Shown here: positions 20,256 through 30,445 of the stretch, piece after piece
Numbering within the stretch: position 1 is the first letter of the stretch
Layout: the number at the start of each line of letters is the position of its first letter
Source of the DNA: Diphasiastrum complanatum
Taxonomy: Eukaryota; Streptophyta; Lycopodiopsida; Lycopodiales; Lycopodiaceae
Reading direction: 5' to 3'
NCBI GenBank assembly: GCA_029204225.1
Contig: CM055092.1
Location: forward strand, 86,728,537 to 86,792,536
DNA length: 64,000 nt
Translations under genes and position numbers: made by a program
Notes under the pieces: model-generated
Databases searched by the model: none
Seen by the model: the letters and a program-made list of their open reading frames with translations, nothing else
What the model was told of the DNA's origin: nothing

Positions 20256-20843
20256 CTAGCAATTAGTTATAAAAAAACTTGAAACCACCCGTACATAAAC
20301 AAAGGCCTTACGTGAAAAATCATCAATGAAACTGAAAAAGTACTTGACCCCTCTTTGTGACTCAGGTCTGATAGGCCCACAAATATCAGAGTGCACAAGT
20401 TCCAAAGGCTTGGAGGAGTGGTGTTCAGAGTCATGAAACGGAAGGCGTTTCTGCTTTCCCTTCATACGAGCTTCACACAGAAGATTATGTGGAAAGACAT
20501 GGTGTGGTATGCCAATTGCCATATTTCTGCTCTGCACAATTGCAAGCCCTTTCATACTGATGTGCCCAAGACGCTTGTGCCAAAGCTGAGCTACCTCTAT
20601 GCTTGCCGATTCTTTACCTAGCAGACCATGTTTGTACTGAATAGCACTATCCAGCTTATACAGATCACCAACTCGGGTCCCTTGCAGCAAGACCTGTTTG
20701 TCATTGTTCTGTATGCAGCATACATCCTTTTCAAAAATGACAGAGTGTCCTGCATCAGTGATCTTGCTGATTGAAATGAGATTTTTAGTAAGTCCTAGCA
20801 CATGTAAAACGTTGGCAAGGGTGCCATGTCGTCCTTTTAGCAA
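20256..20843 (-). pseudogene. Copia D GAG-pre-integrase and integrase start
   Basis: This minus frame gives LANVLHVLGLTKNLISISKI (protease end), LYKLDSAIQYKHG, AQLWHKRLGHISMKGLA, and the catalytic aspartate in LELVHSDICGP with YFFSFIDDFSRKAFVY. The zinc cysteine pair normally reading CEAC reads CEAR, so one ligand is lost. The frame ends after FVYV at 20256, and the rest of integrase, RT and RNase H is absent. Confidence 0.9.
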
Positions 20844-20882
20844 CTGAAGACGAATACTCCCTGTTGTTATCCCCTCACATAT

Positions 20883-21212
20883 TCAATTATCCCCCATTTT
20901 GACAATTCGAGATTGGGGAAGGAGTTGATAATTACTTAAAAGCATTTGGTGTGGTGTCATGTGAGATGTGGCTCCAGAGTCAAGATACCAAGAGTCATCA
21001 GTATCTTCAGTGTCATTGTTACTGGCTGTGAAGACATAGTCTTCCTCTGCTTTATTTGCAGCTTCTTCACTCCTTCGTTTATCAGCCTGCCACTTCCAAC
21101 ATTTATTGGCAAAATGCCCTGGCTTCTTACAATAATGAAAGATAACTGAGCTCCAATCTCGCCTTCTTGGTTGATCATGATCTCCTTCAGGTCGAGTGGT
21201 GACTGCACACAT
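20883..21212 (-). pseudogene. Copia D zinc knuckle and protease
   Basis: The frame carries a knuckle FHYCKKPGHFANKC, in which the first cysteine of CCHC is replaced, and an intact protease active site WYLDSGATSHMTPHQMLL. GDN at its end runs into a stop at 20881 before the pre-integrase frame. Gag and protease of this copy are damaged but still easy to read. Confidence 0.88.
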
Positions 21213-21783
21213 AGCCTCTGACTTTGCTTTGGAGCTCCCAGTGTTCTATGTTGGAACCGGAGGATGATTCTTTTCATTTCCTGCAAAAAGTAGAGAATCT
21301 TGCGCCTGTGTGACATACCGCTCTAATCGTAGTCTGTTCAGAAGAGTATAGACCTAATCAGTTTTGGTCACTGGTGCACCAATGATTTCCAGGTCTTCAG
21401 CAAGAGATCTGACTTTGTCTATGTGCTCAGTGATGGATGTACCCTCAATCATCCGAAGCGTTGCAAATTTGTTACACAGGTAGAGCCTATTGGCTGGTGC
21501 CTTGGACTCGTACAGAGCCTGAAGTTTCTTCCAAACCTCATGAACCATTTTGGCAGATCTTGCTTGCTGTGCAGACAAGTTAGTGAGACTCAAACATACA
21601 ATAGCATAGGCTGAAGCTTTTCTTGTCGCAAATAACTCTCGAGCCTCTGGGTTATCTGTTTCAAGCACCTTCTCCTCTCCGGTTACTAATTTCAGGAGCC
21701 CCTCTCACGGAGTAAAGCCTTCATTCTCCATTTCCACAGTCCATAGTTCTTTCCATCAAACTTCTTTGAAGATCCTCTGGCCA
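21213..21783 (-). pseudogene. Copia D gag
   Basis: Gag begins at ATG near 21783 on the minus strand (MARGSSKKFDGKNYGLWKWR, MKALLRERG), breaks at a TGA, and resumes at 21668 with LFATRKASAYAIVCLSLTNL, VWKKLQALYESK and LYLCNKFATLRMIEG. The start fits because it lies about 100 bp beyond the LTR end and primer site. Confidence 0.85.
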
Positions 21784-21867
21784 TGAGTGCTAGGAATAGG
21801 TTTAACACGTGAGTGTCCTAACAGCAAAAAAAAAACGTAGATGTTCAGGTAGGTGCAGCTACAGAGT

Positions 21868-21884
21868 GCGTGGGCCCATAACCT
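21868..21884 (-). promoter_or_regulatory. Probable primer-binding site of Copia D
   Basis: Directly after the LTR end (minus strand ...TTTTCTTTTCA) comes TAGGTTATGGGCCCA. Position argues for a primer-binding site. The sequence differs from the TGGTATCAGAGC used by the other elements here, so the priming tRNA would differ. I have not matched it to a tRNA. Confidence 0.4.
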
Positions 21885-22320
21885 ATGAAAAGAAAAGATT
21901 TATATTACTCTATTCCAACACACTCACAGATTCAAGATTCAGCAAGGCAAAGAACTCAAAAGCAAAGACATAATACAATCTTTGTGTATTAGAAATATTT
22001 GATAAATGTAGATGAGAACAACGCTGTCACAGGAAGCTCAACGTTCCCTGAATCTGCCTCATGCTTTATACTGGTGTCCTTTTTTAACTACTCGTTTCAG
22101 GAGCTAACAAGATTCCAAGAAAGTACATAAACTTTAGAATGGCTATGTGCACTTTTAGAACGTGCACATGATTCGTATCAAAACTTTTTACCCAATCTCG
22201 TATGATGTCATGCTAGATGACGTGTTGCTAGAATATTCTAAACACGCAAACACCAAAATCTCACTTCCGTAGCAACAGATGTATGACAATAGTTACTGCC
22301 AACATCAGCCCGATCCAACA
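21885..22320 (-). mobile_element. Copia D 5' LTR
   Basis: The 436-bp block reads TGTTGGATCGGG... to ...TTTTCTTTTCA on the minus strand, with TG...CA ends. A TATA box (AGTATAAAGC, near 22070) lies inside, and gag starts about 100 bp downstream. No second LTR is present because the element is truncated at 20256. The boundaries come from the TG/CA ends and the position only. Confidence 0.65.
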
Positions 22321-22681
22321 TTAGCTCCTTGCATTGCTACTCCTCCACGGCCAAGCCAGGCACCCATGAATCAACGCAATGCAGGCCCTCAGCAGTAATC
22401 CCAATGCTTGATACTACTATGCAATCATTATGAGAACTGAAGAGGAAACACTTTGTCAGCTACCACTGGAAAGGCTTTGTGAAGTAGTAGTTTTGTCTCC
22501 TCCGATTACAAGAGACCTGCGTGTGCACAAAAAGTTGTCTCTAAGCAGAGCATAGTTGCTTCATCTCATAATAATACTGGGAAAAAAAAGAGCGGCTCTC
22601 TCTCTCTCTCACATAAATGAATCACACATTTCAGATATTCACGATTCTACATGTATACATTTCAGAAAATGACAAAGGACG

Positions 22682-22732
<51 letters not shown>

Positions 22733-22995
22733 TGATCGCATCAACGTCTCTCTTTCCTCTGAGATCGCGCTCTCTCAGTATCTCAACAGTGCATGCATCT
22801 AGACACGGATCTTGAATTCACGACAGCAAACAACAGATTATTTTGTGCTTTGAATTGGACTTGCAACGTTTAAACACCAGAATTCAGGGTAGCAAACAAC
22901 AGATTTTGAATCCGTTTGGTTTTTTGCTGTTAGCAGATCCAATCCAAGCCCACAACAGCAAGCAAGTGTTAAATTTAGGAACCATCGTCAATGAG
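22321..22995. repeat. No gene; CT microsatellites
   Basis: CT runs lie at about 22596-22612 and 22684-22729. A short direct repeat, AGCAAACAACAGATT, occurs near 22826 and 22892. I see no protein similarity. Confidence 0.7.
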
Positions 22996-23380
22996 AAAAC
23001 ACACACACACACACACACATTTTCCATTGAAGAAAAAAGAGCAGTCTTGTGGTAGTTCAGGGGAAAGCGGAAATGACCCACTATCATCACCCGCATCACC
23101 AGCAGCAAATGAAAAATCAAGCAGAATTACCTCAGGACAGGGTTCGTACCTCAAGCTATGGTACAAAGCATCCGCAGGCGAAGCTGGGGGCAATGGGTGT
23201 CAGAGATCAGGGAGACTCCAAATCCAGAAATTCGGCCTCCAGAACGCTCGTGAGAGAGAGAGAGAATCGCGATCAGAAAGCTTAAAAAACATGCGAGAGA
23301 GACAAATAGATAGGTAAGAGAGAAAGAGAGAGATTACCCGCCCAATTTCCAAATGCGAGAGAGAGAATGAATAGGTCATT
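22996..23380. repeat. No gene; CA and GA microsatellites
   Basis: A CA run (22998-23020) and several short GAGAGA runs (23253-23370) are present. The intervening frames are short and overlapping and I do not believe any of them. Confidence 0.6.
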
Positions 23381-23569
23381 TATTATACGATGTTCAAATT
23401 AAAAACCCACTTACTCATGCACTCCCACCTGCACATGGGAGCAGGGCCATGCTTTTATTCGTACATGCATTCTTTTTTCAAAGTCTTTTTAGTTAAAAAA
23501 AGCTTATGCATAGGTGAAAGGAGAAATATGCATCAAGTGTACCTATACACATGCACAAAAGTGTACGTA

Positions 23570-23612
<43 letters not shown>

Positions 23613-23672
23613 ATCTCTATGTGTATGTATGTATATATATATATATATCTATATATATATAGATATTTAAAC
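23570..23672 (+). repeat. Compound TA/TG microsatellite
   Basis: A TATATA run, then GTGTGTGT, TATG and again TATATA. The flanks AAAAGTGTACGTAAGTTTA and TTTAAACTTATGTACACTTT are inverted copies of each other, so the array sits in a hairpin-capable inverted repeat. Confidence 0.9.
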
Positions 23673-23788
23673 TTATGTACACTTTTGCGCATGTGTATGG
23701 GTGCACCCATGCATCCTCCTCCCCTTTAGATTATCACTGGCAAGGCCTACGTGAATTTTAGAAAGGGCAAGATTATACCTAATAAAAG

Positions 23789-24051
23789 TAGTGTTAATTT
23801 GGTCAGGGGAAGCAAAGGATGAAAGCGGCAATAGCTTGGCGTAGGTGGAAGGAAAAGTCGAGTCACCCTACGTTGCAGATGAAAATGTTGATGAAGAACC
23901 TAAAGTTAGGATTAGTATTCTTGATGAATCTGTGATAGGGCAGAGACTTAGAGAGGTTTTTTTTTGCAAAATTGTCCTGGAGCGGGTGGGAAAGTATATT
24001 AAAGAAATGACAGCAGGTGGGCCAGTCAAAGAGGAGCTCAAGAAAGAGTGA
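23789..24051 (+). pseudogene. Aha1-like piece A (end of N-terminal domain)
   Basis: The frame reads WSGEAKDESGNSLA, a TAG, VEGKVESPYVADENVDEEPK, VRISILDESVIGQRLREVF and VGKYIKEMTAGGPVKEEL before a TGA at 24049. Plant Aha1 (activator of Hsp90 ATPase) has the same order: EGEAKD..G, VEGKVE.PYI.DEN.DEDPE..., GP.G..LKE, and a helix ending GGP.K..L. Aha1 binds Hsp90 in the cytosol and stimulates its ATPase. The TAG replaces a lysine codon and a few residues are lost around FFCK. This piece lies upstream of the true N-terminus (24307). Confidence 0.8.
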
Positions 24052-24306
24052 CACAGAGGCACAATGACTAATTCTGTTCATTCCATCACATTTTTGTGAA
24101 GATCATTCAACTGAATTTCAATTCTCATGCAGATCGTGCTGGATGACATCATCGTTTTCCTTTCTGGACATCCTAGATCGTTGCTTTGTACACCCCCTAG
24201 ACGGAAGCATTTGTACATTTTCAGTGAATTGTGATTTTTGTGCTGATTTAGTAAACTTGGATCTTCATTTGGATTCCAGTTTTTGTGTCTATTCATTACG
24301 TAGGGG

Positions 24307-24540
24307 ATGGCTCAGTTCGGAGAAGGTGACAAGTGTTGGATCGTTCAAGATAGGGCTGATGGTGCCAATCTACACAATTGGTACTGGACTGAATGGACTC
24401 GCAAGTGTCTTGGAGAGCTTCTTGAGAATGTACAAATTCTTAACGGAGAGGGATGGTTGTACATTGGACCTAAGAATAGTAAATCGGCTACTTCCAAAGC
24501 TATCAACATATCAACAGAAGAAAGAGTCGACGCACAGTAG
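24307..24540 (+). pseudogene. Aha1-like piece B (N-terminus)
   Basis: From ATG 24307 the frame reads MAQFGEGDKCWIVQDRADGA, NLHNWYWTEWTRKCLGELLE and NVQILNGEGWLYI. The start of Aha1 is M-A-K/Q-x-GEGD..WIV..R.DG.N.HNWHW.E, so the identification is firm. Several residues expected between WTE and the RL/CL helix are missing, and after about residue 57 similarity is lost. In an intact gene this piece would precede 23789-24051, yet here it follows. Confidence 0.82.
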
Positions 24541-24542
24541 GA

Positions 24543-24824
24543 TTGGGGATAGCGTATACTGAAGCTTATACTGAAACGAATTCCTTCTCCGTAGTATGGT
24601 ATGAATGGTCAGTGGGTCCTGCTCTGACCAATTCTTCAATCTTTTTCGTTCGTCTAAAAGAAGCATACCGCAATGTTCCGAGGGTCAAGTATGATATTCG
24701 TCTGTTGGGGAACCTGACAAGTCTTCGTACGCCGGCAAGTCTTCGTATGCCTGGCAAGGTCTTGGAACCAAACCCCGAATACTCCCGGATTGAGAGGAAC
24801 GCGGTTTCATTCAAGAATAAATAG
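24543..24824 (+). other. Unrecognised 93-codon frame between Aha1 pieces
   Basis: The frame contains SVVWYEWSVGPALTNSSIFF, VRLKEAYRNVPRVKYDIRLL and VLEPNPEYSRIERNAVSFKN. Base use is more even and GC-richer than the surroundings and the residues look protein-like. It is not Aha1. An organellar origin came to mind but I cannot match it to any gene I know. Confidence 0.3.
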
Positions 24825-25034
24825 AAATGAAGAAAGATTCATTGTTATCAGAAAAGATAGGAAAGGAAAAAAAAACTTAGTATATACATTTGTACAACTG
24901 CTGGTTGTATATTTTTCGATCAACAAATAGAAGCTGCTTTACGAAGTTTTGAAAAAATCAGAAGGAATAGTTATGAAAGTTTTGGATAAGGATGTCAAGG
25001 GTGGTGATCTAAACAGGTCCCACCCACCGAATCA

Positions 25035-25318
25035 AAGCCTCATATGAAGTAAGGCGTCAAGACTATTTTGTTGGTAGAAAAGTTCCATTGTAGGCCACGA
25101 GAAATTTACTCCACTTTACTGAATGAGAAAAGATGGAAAGGTTTCATTCAGAGCAGTGCGCAGGTAACTAAAGAGGTTGGCAGAACTTTTTCCATTTTTG
25201 ATGGAGCTGCCAAAGGAGTAAACCAGCAGTTGGAGGAAATTAAGTTGATTGTGCAAAAATGAAAATTCAACAATTGGAATGACGGTCACTATTCCACCGT
25301 GAGTCGTATAAATTTTCT
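25035..25318 (+). pseudogene. Aha1-like piece C (AHSA1 C-terminal domain)
   Basis: The frame reads EKFHCRPREIYSTLLNEKRW, KGFIQSSAQVTKEVG, FSIFDGAAKGVNQQLEEIKL and IVQK, then a TGA where Aha1 has tryptophan, and KFNNWNDGHYSTV followed by GTGAGT. The AHSA1/START-like fold of Aha1 has exactly this order (E.F.CR..EIY..L.D..RW.GFTQS.A.IS.EVG..FS.FDGS..G.N.EL..GKLIVQKWRF..W.DG..STV). The GTGAGT may be the ancestral splice donor. Confidence 0.85.
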
Positions 25319-25319
25319 A

Positions 25320-26690
25320 TGCTCATACTTCCATCTTGAGACACAACTTGCCTTTACGCAGTTACCCCCTAAATCCTTTAAGGAAGGATATTTTATCAGT
25401 TCTTTCCAGCATGATTAATGAGCATACTTTAGATGATCAGAAAATGAAGGGGCTTTAGAAGAGGAATCACCGAGAAGGTAGAGATGAAAGTATGAGATGG
25501 AATATGTGAATTTATTGGGAGATGCAAAGCGAAGAGTTTGAGTTCTAGCAAAAGCATGTGTTGGCCTGTTTTGTTGGATGCTAGGATGGGCTAATGGGAG
25601 ACAATGACAATCAAGGATGTGTATTGATCTAGACCATGAAAGCCTAGGATGTTGTTATAAGTATAGAGACAATATCACTAGGCATATGGCACCATTAATT
25701 GTTAGATACATTTATTATCAATTATATGCGTTTTAATATTTTTTTAGAGACTGTCGTTTGGGTGTGCTAGGCTATTAGCCATAATCCTGGTAGCTTCATA
25801 AAAAGTTCTTTTAAGGGTCTCCAAAACAATATAAGTAGGATGTTTGATAGTAATTCTTTAGTTTATGATCTTGATGTCTTGAGTATCTTTGTAAGAGAAC
25901 TTGCACACTTAACCCTTTTGTTTTGTCAACTTCTTATGAGGTTTTGAGATAATTTGTAGTATCTTCTACTACAATTAGGCTATGACCAACTTCAAAACCT
26001 TTGTAAACATTTTTCTAGGTTTGTTTGAATCTAAAAAAGCTGTGAAATAATCGGACAGATGTTGGATCTTCTACTTTAGCTAGGCTTATACTCGGATTTT
26101 GATCTTTTTTTGGGAACGTTTTGACTAATTGTTATAACGTTGTGAGATAATTGGTTGGACCTTCTACTATAGTTATGTTTAGACTAGGGTTTGAACCTAC
26201 GTTGCAATGGAACAATGTTATGGAATGCTTGCTTTAGAATGCAACATTCCATAACACTTTTTTAAACGAGGGTTTTAAAACTCAATTTAGGCTGTGTGGG
26301 CTACTTATTTTTTTGACAAGAAGAGTAGTAGGAGCAATAATGGGAGATCTTGGCGAGGGTGGAGTCTATGCGATTGTTGGATACTTTGACATCACAAATA
26401 TTTAACAGATTGATATTTTTATTCGTTGATCATTTTATGAGTTAAGTTTTATGGACTACCATGTTGAGAATAGTGAAATAGGCCCTAAATTCAAATTTAA
26501 TTCATTTTAAACAATCTAGGCTAGAGTAAGAGGTCTTAGAAGCTGGGAAGTGATAAAGTAGAGTCAATTAGGTAGTAATTAGGTCAGGATGTAGATGGCT
26601 CATAAAGCACTGATTCATTCACTATATAAGCCTCAATGAGTCAGTCGAGACTTGGTGATCATAGTTCAACCTTTACATGCCCAATGGCCT
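25320..26690. other. No recognisable gene
   Basis: These 1.4 kb downstream of the Aha1 remnant contain only short frames. GC content is low and I see no retrotransposon motifs or tandem repeat. Confidence 0.45.
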
Positions 26691-26699
26691 ATATCTTAT

Positions 26700-27045
26700 C
26701 AAGTTGTAATAGATGGGTTTAAGGTTTAATAGAGGGGTTTAAGATTTATGGACCCAAGCCGTAGACATTACGAGATGTGGTTTAGGGTTTACAAGAGGGG
26801 GTTTACGAGAGGGGATTTAAGATTTATGAGTATGGACTGTAAACATTACGAGAGGGGTTTACAGTTTACGCAATGTGTCTGCATGAGTGAGAGATATGTC
26901 TATTGGTTTAAGAGGGAGGGGGTGATAACAGTTTGACATACTGATTTATGATTTAAAAGGAGGGAAGATAAGGGTTCATGAGACAAGATTAGGGTTTACA
27001 AGAGGGGTAAAGGTTTACGAGAGGCGGAGATAGGCCTATTAAAAA
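26700..27045 (+). repeat. Telomere-like degenerate G-rich repeat, left block
   Basis: Words such as GGGTTTAAG, TTTAGGGTTTAC, GAGAGGGGTTTAC and GGGTTTACAAGAGG recur every 15-40 bp. They contain or vary the plant telomere unit TTTAGGG but the array is not regular. A matching block lies on the other side of the CT array at 28715-28810. Confidence 0.6.
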
Positions 27046-27101
27046 ATGAAAAAAAAAAAAGACGTATGGTGAGAGATAGAGATATAAACCTACACTGCTC
27101 T

Positions 27102-27676
<575 letters not shown>

Positions 27677-27904
27677 TAGATAAGAACCTTAAACTTTTGT
27701 AGCAATTACCTACATTGTCAATCTCAGTTTGCAGCTATGGAATCTATGGGATAGCTGCCTGTCCCAACGTCCTAAAGAGTTGAGGAGTAACCTAGAGCTA
27801 CAATGAGAGACGAGGTTGCATGTATTGGTTTTATGAGGAGGGGGAATAAGAAACAGGTCTAGGTGAGAGGGAAAGGTTTACAAGGGGACTAACATTTTAA
27901 GAAC

Positions 27905-28620
27905 ACGGTTAAGTGCATTCACGAGAAGTGATCCAGTGTCGCCGAACGAAGTCTGTTCTGCCTACCATCTGTTTCATATTGTGCTGCACATCGAGACGAA
28001 GCCACAACACTAAACCAAGGTTCCAAACGGTTCAGTAGAAACGTGCAATTGAGCCAGAAACTCTGAAAATAGTACAAGAAAGTTAGGCCTATCGGACCAG
28101 ATCTGGTCGAATGCCCTCAGAACTTCAGACGGAAGGTGACTACAAGTTCATGTGCTCGAAATGAATCCACTAGACCAGTTGCAGCTCGATTCCGATGTCA
28201 TTTGCTTGAAAAATATCCTTCGTGTCGAAAGGAACGCCATTAGGGCACAATGAATGGACTATTTTTTGGCATTCACGATAAGTAGTCCAATGTCGTTGAA
28301 CGGAATCCGTTTTTCCTGTTGTTTGTTCCGTACTGTGTTGCATGTCGAGATAAGCATGCGTCCGAGCCAAAAACCCTGAAAGTAGTATAGGGAAGTTAGG
28401 CCTGTCGGACCAGAAATTGGTCGGATTTGGTCGAATGCCCTCAAAATTTTGGACGAGGGGTGGCTACAAGTTCGTTTTGCCTACTGTATGTTTCATATTA
28501 TGTTGCACGTCGAAACAGACCCATAGCACCAAACCAGTTTTCGAACCGTCGGATTCATGCGTAAAAAAAATTTTGTCCAAGCTAGTAACCCTAAAAGTAG
28601 TCCAGGGAATTGTAAAGATA
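27905..28620 (+). repeat. About 360-bp tandem repeat, two and a half units
   Basis: Unit 1 starts near 27913 (GCATTCACGAGAAGTGATCC), unit 2 near 28269 (GCATTCACGATAAGTAGTCC), and a partial unit near 28470. Shared blocks include GTTAGGCCTRTCGGACCAGA, GGTCGAATGCCCTCA and GTTTCATATT.TGYTGCAC. The units have diverged by point changes and small indels. I see no coding sequence. Confidence 0.85.
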
Positions 28621-28714
28621 TCAAGTTTTAAGGAAATCAATGCATGAATATGCACACTCTAGACATGCACACAAACACACAAATCTCCACACACAACATA
28701 CAAGAAACAGATTT

Positions 28715-28850
28715 AGGGTTTATGAGAGGAGGGTAAGGGTTTACAAGGGAGATAACAAGGTCTACAAGGTGGGAGTAAGGGTTTAATAGAGGGGTTTAAG
28801 GTTTATGGTTAATGCCTAATGCCTAAAGCCTAAAGCCTAACCCTAATGAT
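28715..28850 (+). repeat. Telomere-like degenerate G-rich repeat, right block
   Basis: It contains ATTTAGGGTTTATGAGAGG, AAGGGTTTACAAGGG and AAGGGTTTAATAGAGGGGTT, near-identical to 26706-26740, and ends in GCCTAAAGCCTAAAGCCTAA with CCCTAA. Confidence 0.6.
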
Positions 28851-28865
28851 TAATTACTGGTTAAA

Positions 28866-29140
28866 GCGCACACACACACTTTCGAACTCAACAAATGTTG
28901 GGCTAATCAAGCCAGGGCTTTGTTGAACTTAGAGCTCAGGTGATCAGCTTGGGCTTTGTTGAGGTCAAAGCTCAGCCCAAAAACACACACACACACACAC
29001 ACTCCATAAACACACGCATACACACACCCACCCTCCATAGACACACACACACACACACACACTCCATAAACACACACATACACACACACACCCTCCATAA
29101 ACACACACATGGCACACACACATACACACACAACACACCA
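28866..29140 (+). repeat. CA-rich minisatellite
   Basis: CA runs are interrupted by the repeated word CACTCCATAAACACACRCAT or CCCTCCATA, giving roughly 57-bp units between 28980 and 29110. No spacer diversity of CRISPR type is present. Confidence 0.9.
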
Positions 29141-29157
29141 CATGCTTTGCATTCGAC

Positions 29158-29450
29158 TTGGTGGTCATCGACCGTTTGATCAGGTGTAGGGCGCAGCTTC
29201 TACAAATGGTTGCCAGTGATCTTTGGCATGCCAGTATGTTTCAGCACACTGAGGATGGGGAGCACTTTTCTTCCACGGTGAGGGGAGACCAGTTCTGGAG
29301 GGATGCACAACATTGTCAAGACTACTTCGACCACTCTACATTGTGCTCTACATGGCTGACAACGAGGGGTCGACACTTGGACTGGTATATGAGCTCATGG
29401 ACTGGATTGGACAGTTCCTGCAGCTGTCCATCTTGCAGCCAGAGAAATAA
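29158..29450 (+). pseudogene. hAT transposase remnant, 5' part
   Basis: The plus strand reads IRCRAQLLQMVASDLWHASM with GDQFWRDAQ, then, one frame over, LRPLYIVLYMADNEGSTLGL and VYELMDWIGQFLQLSI. In plant hAT transposases the same order is found (LR.MV.S.EW..S......G..V......FW..., LKPL..VLRLVD.D..PTMG..YE.MD.A...I). A frameshift lies near 29325. The BED zinc finger and first catalytic aspartate expected upstream are missing, replaced by the CA minisatellite. Confidence 0.75.
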
Positions 29451-29558
29451 GTGGTACAGTGTTCTAATTGTTCTTTATCTTTTTAGTGTTTGCTAGTTTG
29501 TTTTTCTATCAATGTTATGTTTTTTTGTAATTTCCTAAACCACATGCCTCTCACCTGC

Positions 29559-29906
29559 AGGATGATCGAGTTGAAGTTTATTTGGGAGACGTGGTGGAAC
29601 TACTTCCACAGGAGTATCCACAGCATTGCACACATGTTGCATCCCCTCTTCCTCTCTCTGACACAGATCGCAGACAAGGAGCTCGAGGCCGACTGGCTTC
29701 AGTACATTCATAGGGTGGGTCCACACATAGGTTTGGATACTATCAAGCTCATGGAGGAGCTCGCTGCATTTCATTTCAACAAGGGCACGTTCAGCCACCC
29801 AGCTGCTCAGGATCCAGAGATGAAGCAGCTTCCCATTACCTGGTGGACCATGTTCGGTAGCACCTACCCATCCATACAGCATCTTGCACTGCGTGTCCTT
29901 TCTCAA
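29559..29906 (+). pseudogene. hAT transposase remnant, middle exon
   Basis: The exon follows the acceptor CTCACCTGCAG and reads FIWETWWNYFHRSIHSIAHM, LHPLFLSLTQ, LEADWLQYIHRVGP, FNKGTFSHPAAQDPEMKQLP and ITWWTMFGSTYPSIQHLALR up to LSQ, then GTATGC. LHP/LNP.., the P..WW...G...P.LQ.LA.R.LSQ block and the donor position are all usual for plant hAT genes. Confidence 0.82.
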
Positions 29907-29997
29907 GTATGCATTTCATTTCATCCTCCATTGCTGTGTTTCGTTGACCTTCCACCCGTGCACATGTGTTGAAGCATTTCATTACACGTACCACAAG

Positions 29998-30159
29998 ACT
30001 GCGTTGCCTCCGTGTGTGAGCGTAATTGGAGCACATGGGCACTCATTCACATGAGGAGAAGAAATTGGTTGTCAGTGAGTCAGTTGGAGCAGTTGGTGTT
30101 TTGTAGCACCAACGCACGTCTCGCCAGGAGACTTCCGACCATTACGAGCGCATTGTAGG
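29998..30159 (+). pseudogene. hAT transposase C-terminal dimerisation region
   Basis: After an acceptor (CCACAAG, ending 29997) the strand reads VCERNWSTWALIHMRRRNWL, SVSQLEQLVFCSTNARLARR and LPTITSAL with a TAG. CERNWSTF.LIH.KKRNRL....LEKLV.V..N.RL is the signature of the hAT C-terminal dimerisation domain. The phase of this exon does not fit the GT-AG pair with 29906, so a base has been lost or the real splice is elsewhere. Confidence 0.88.
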
Positions 30160-30254
30160 TGATAAGCTATTCTCCCATAGTATGTTGGTTGACCCTCGGT
30201 ACGTTGGTTTCATTTCTTGAAAAAGTCGTCTTTCTGACATGCAAATTTTAATCC

Positions 30255-30350
30255 TTGCAGACAAAGATATCTGATTTGGAGCGCCAGGTTGACTTGCCTA
30301 TGGACAATACCCATCCCATGCTTGCAGATGACCTGGGCACACAGTTGATG

Positions 30351-30445
<95 letters not shown>

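Noticed and set aside
28980-29110. Regularly spaced repeats that could suggest a CRISPR-like array
   Set aside because: The units are CA microsatellite with a short variant word, there are no unique spacers, and the DNA is a plant genome.
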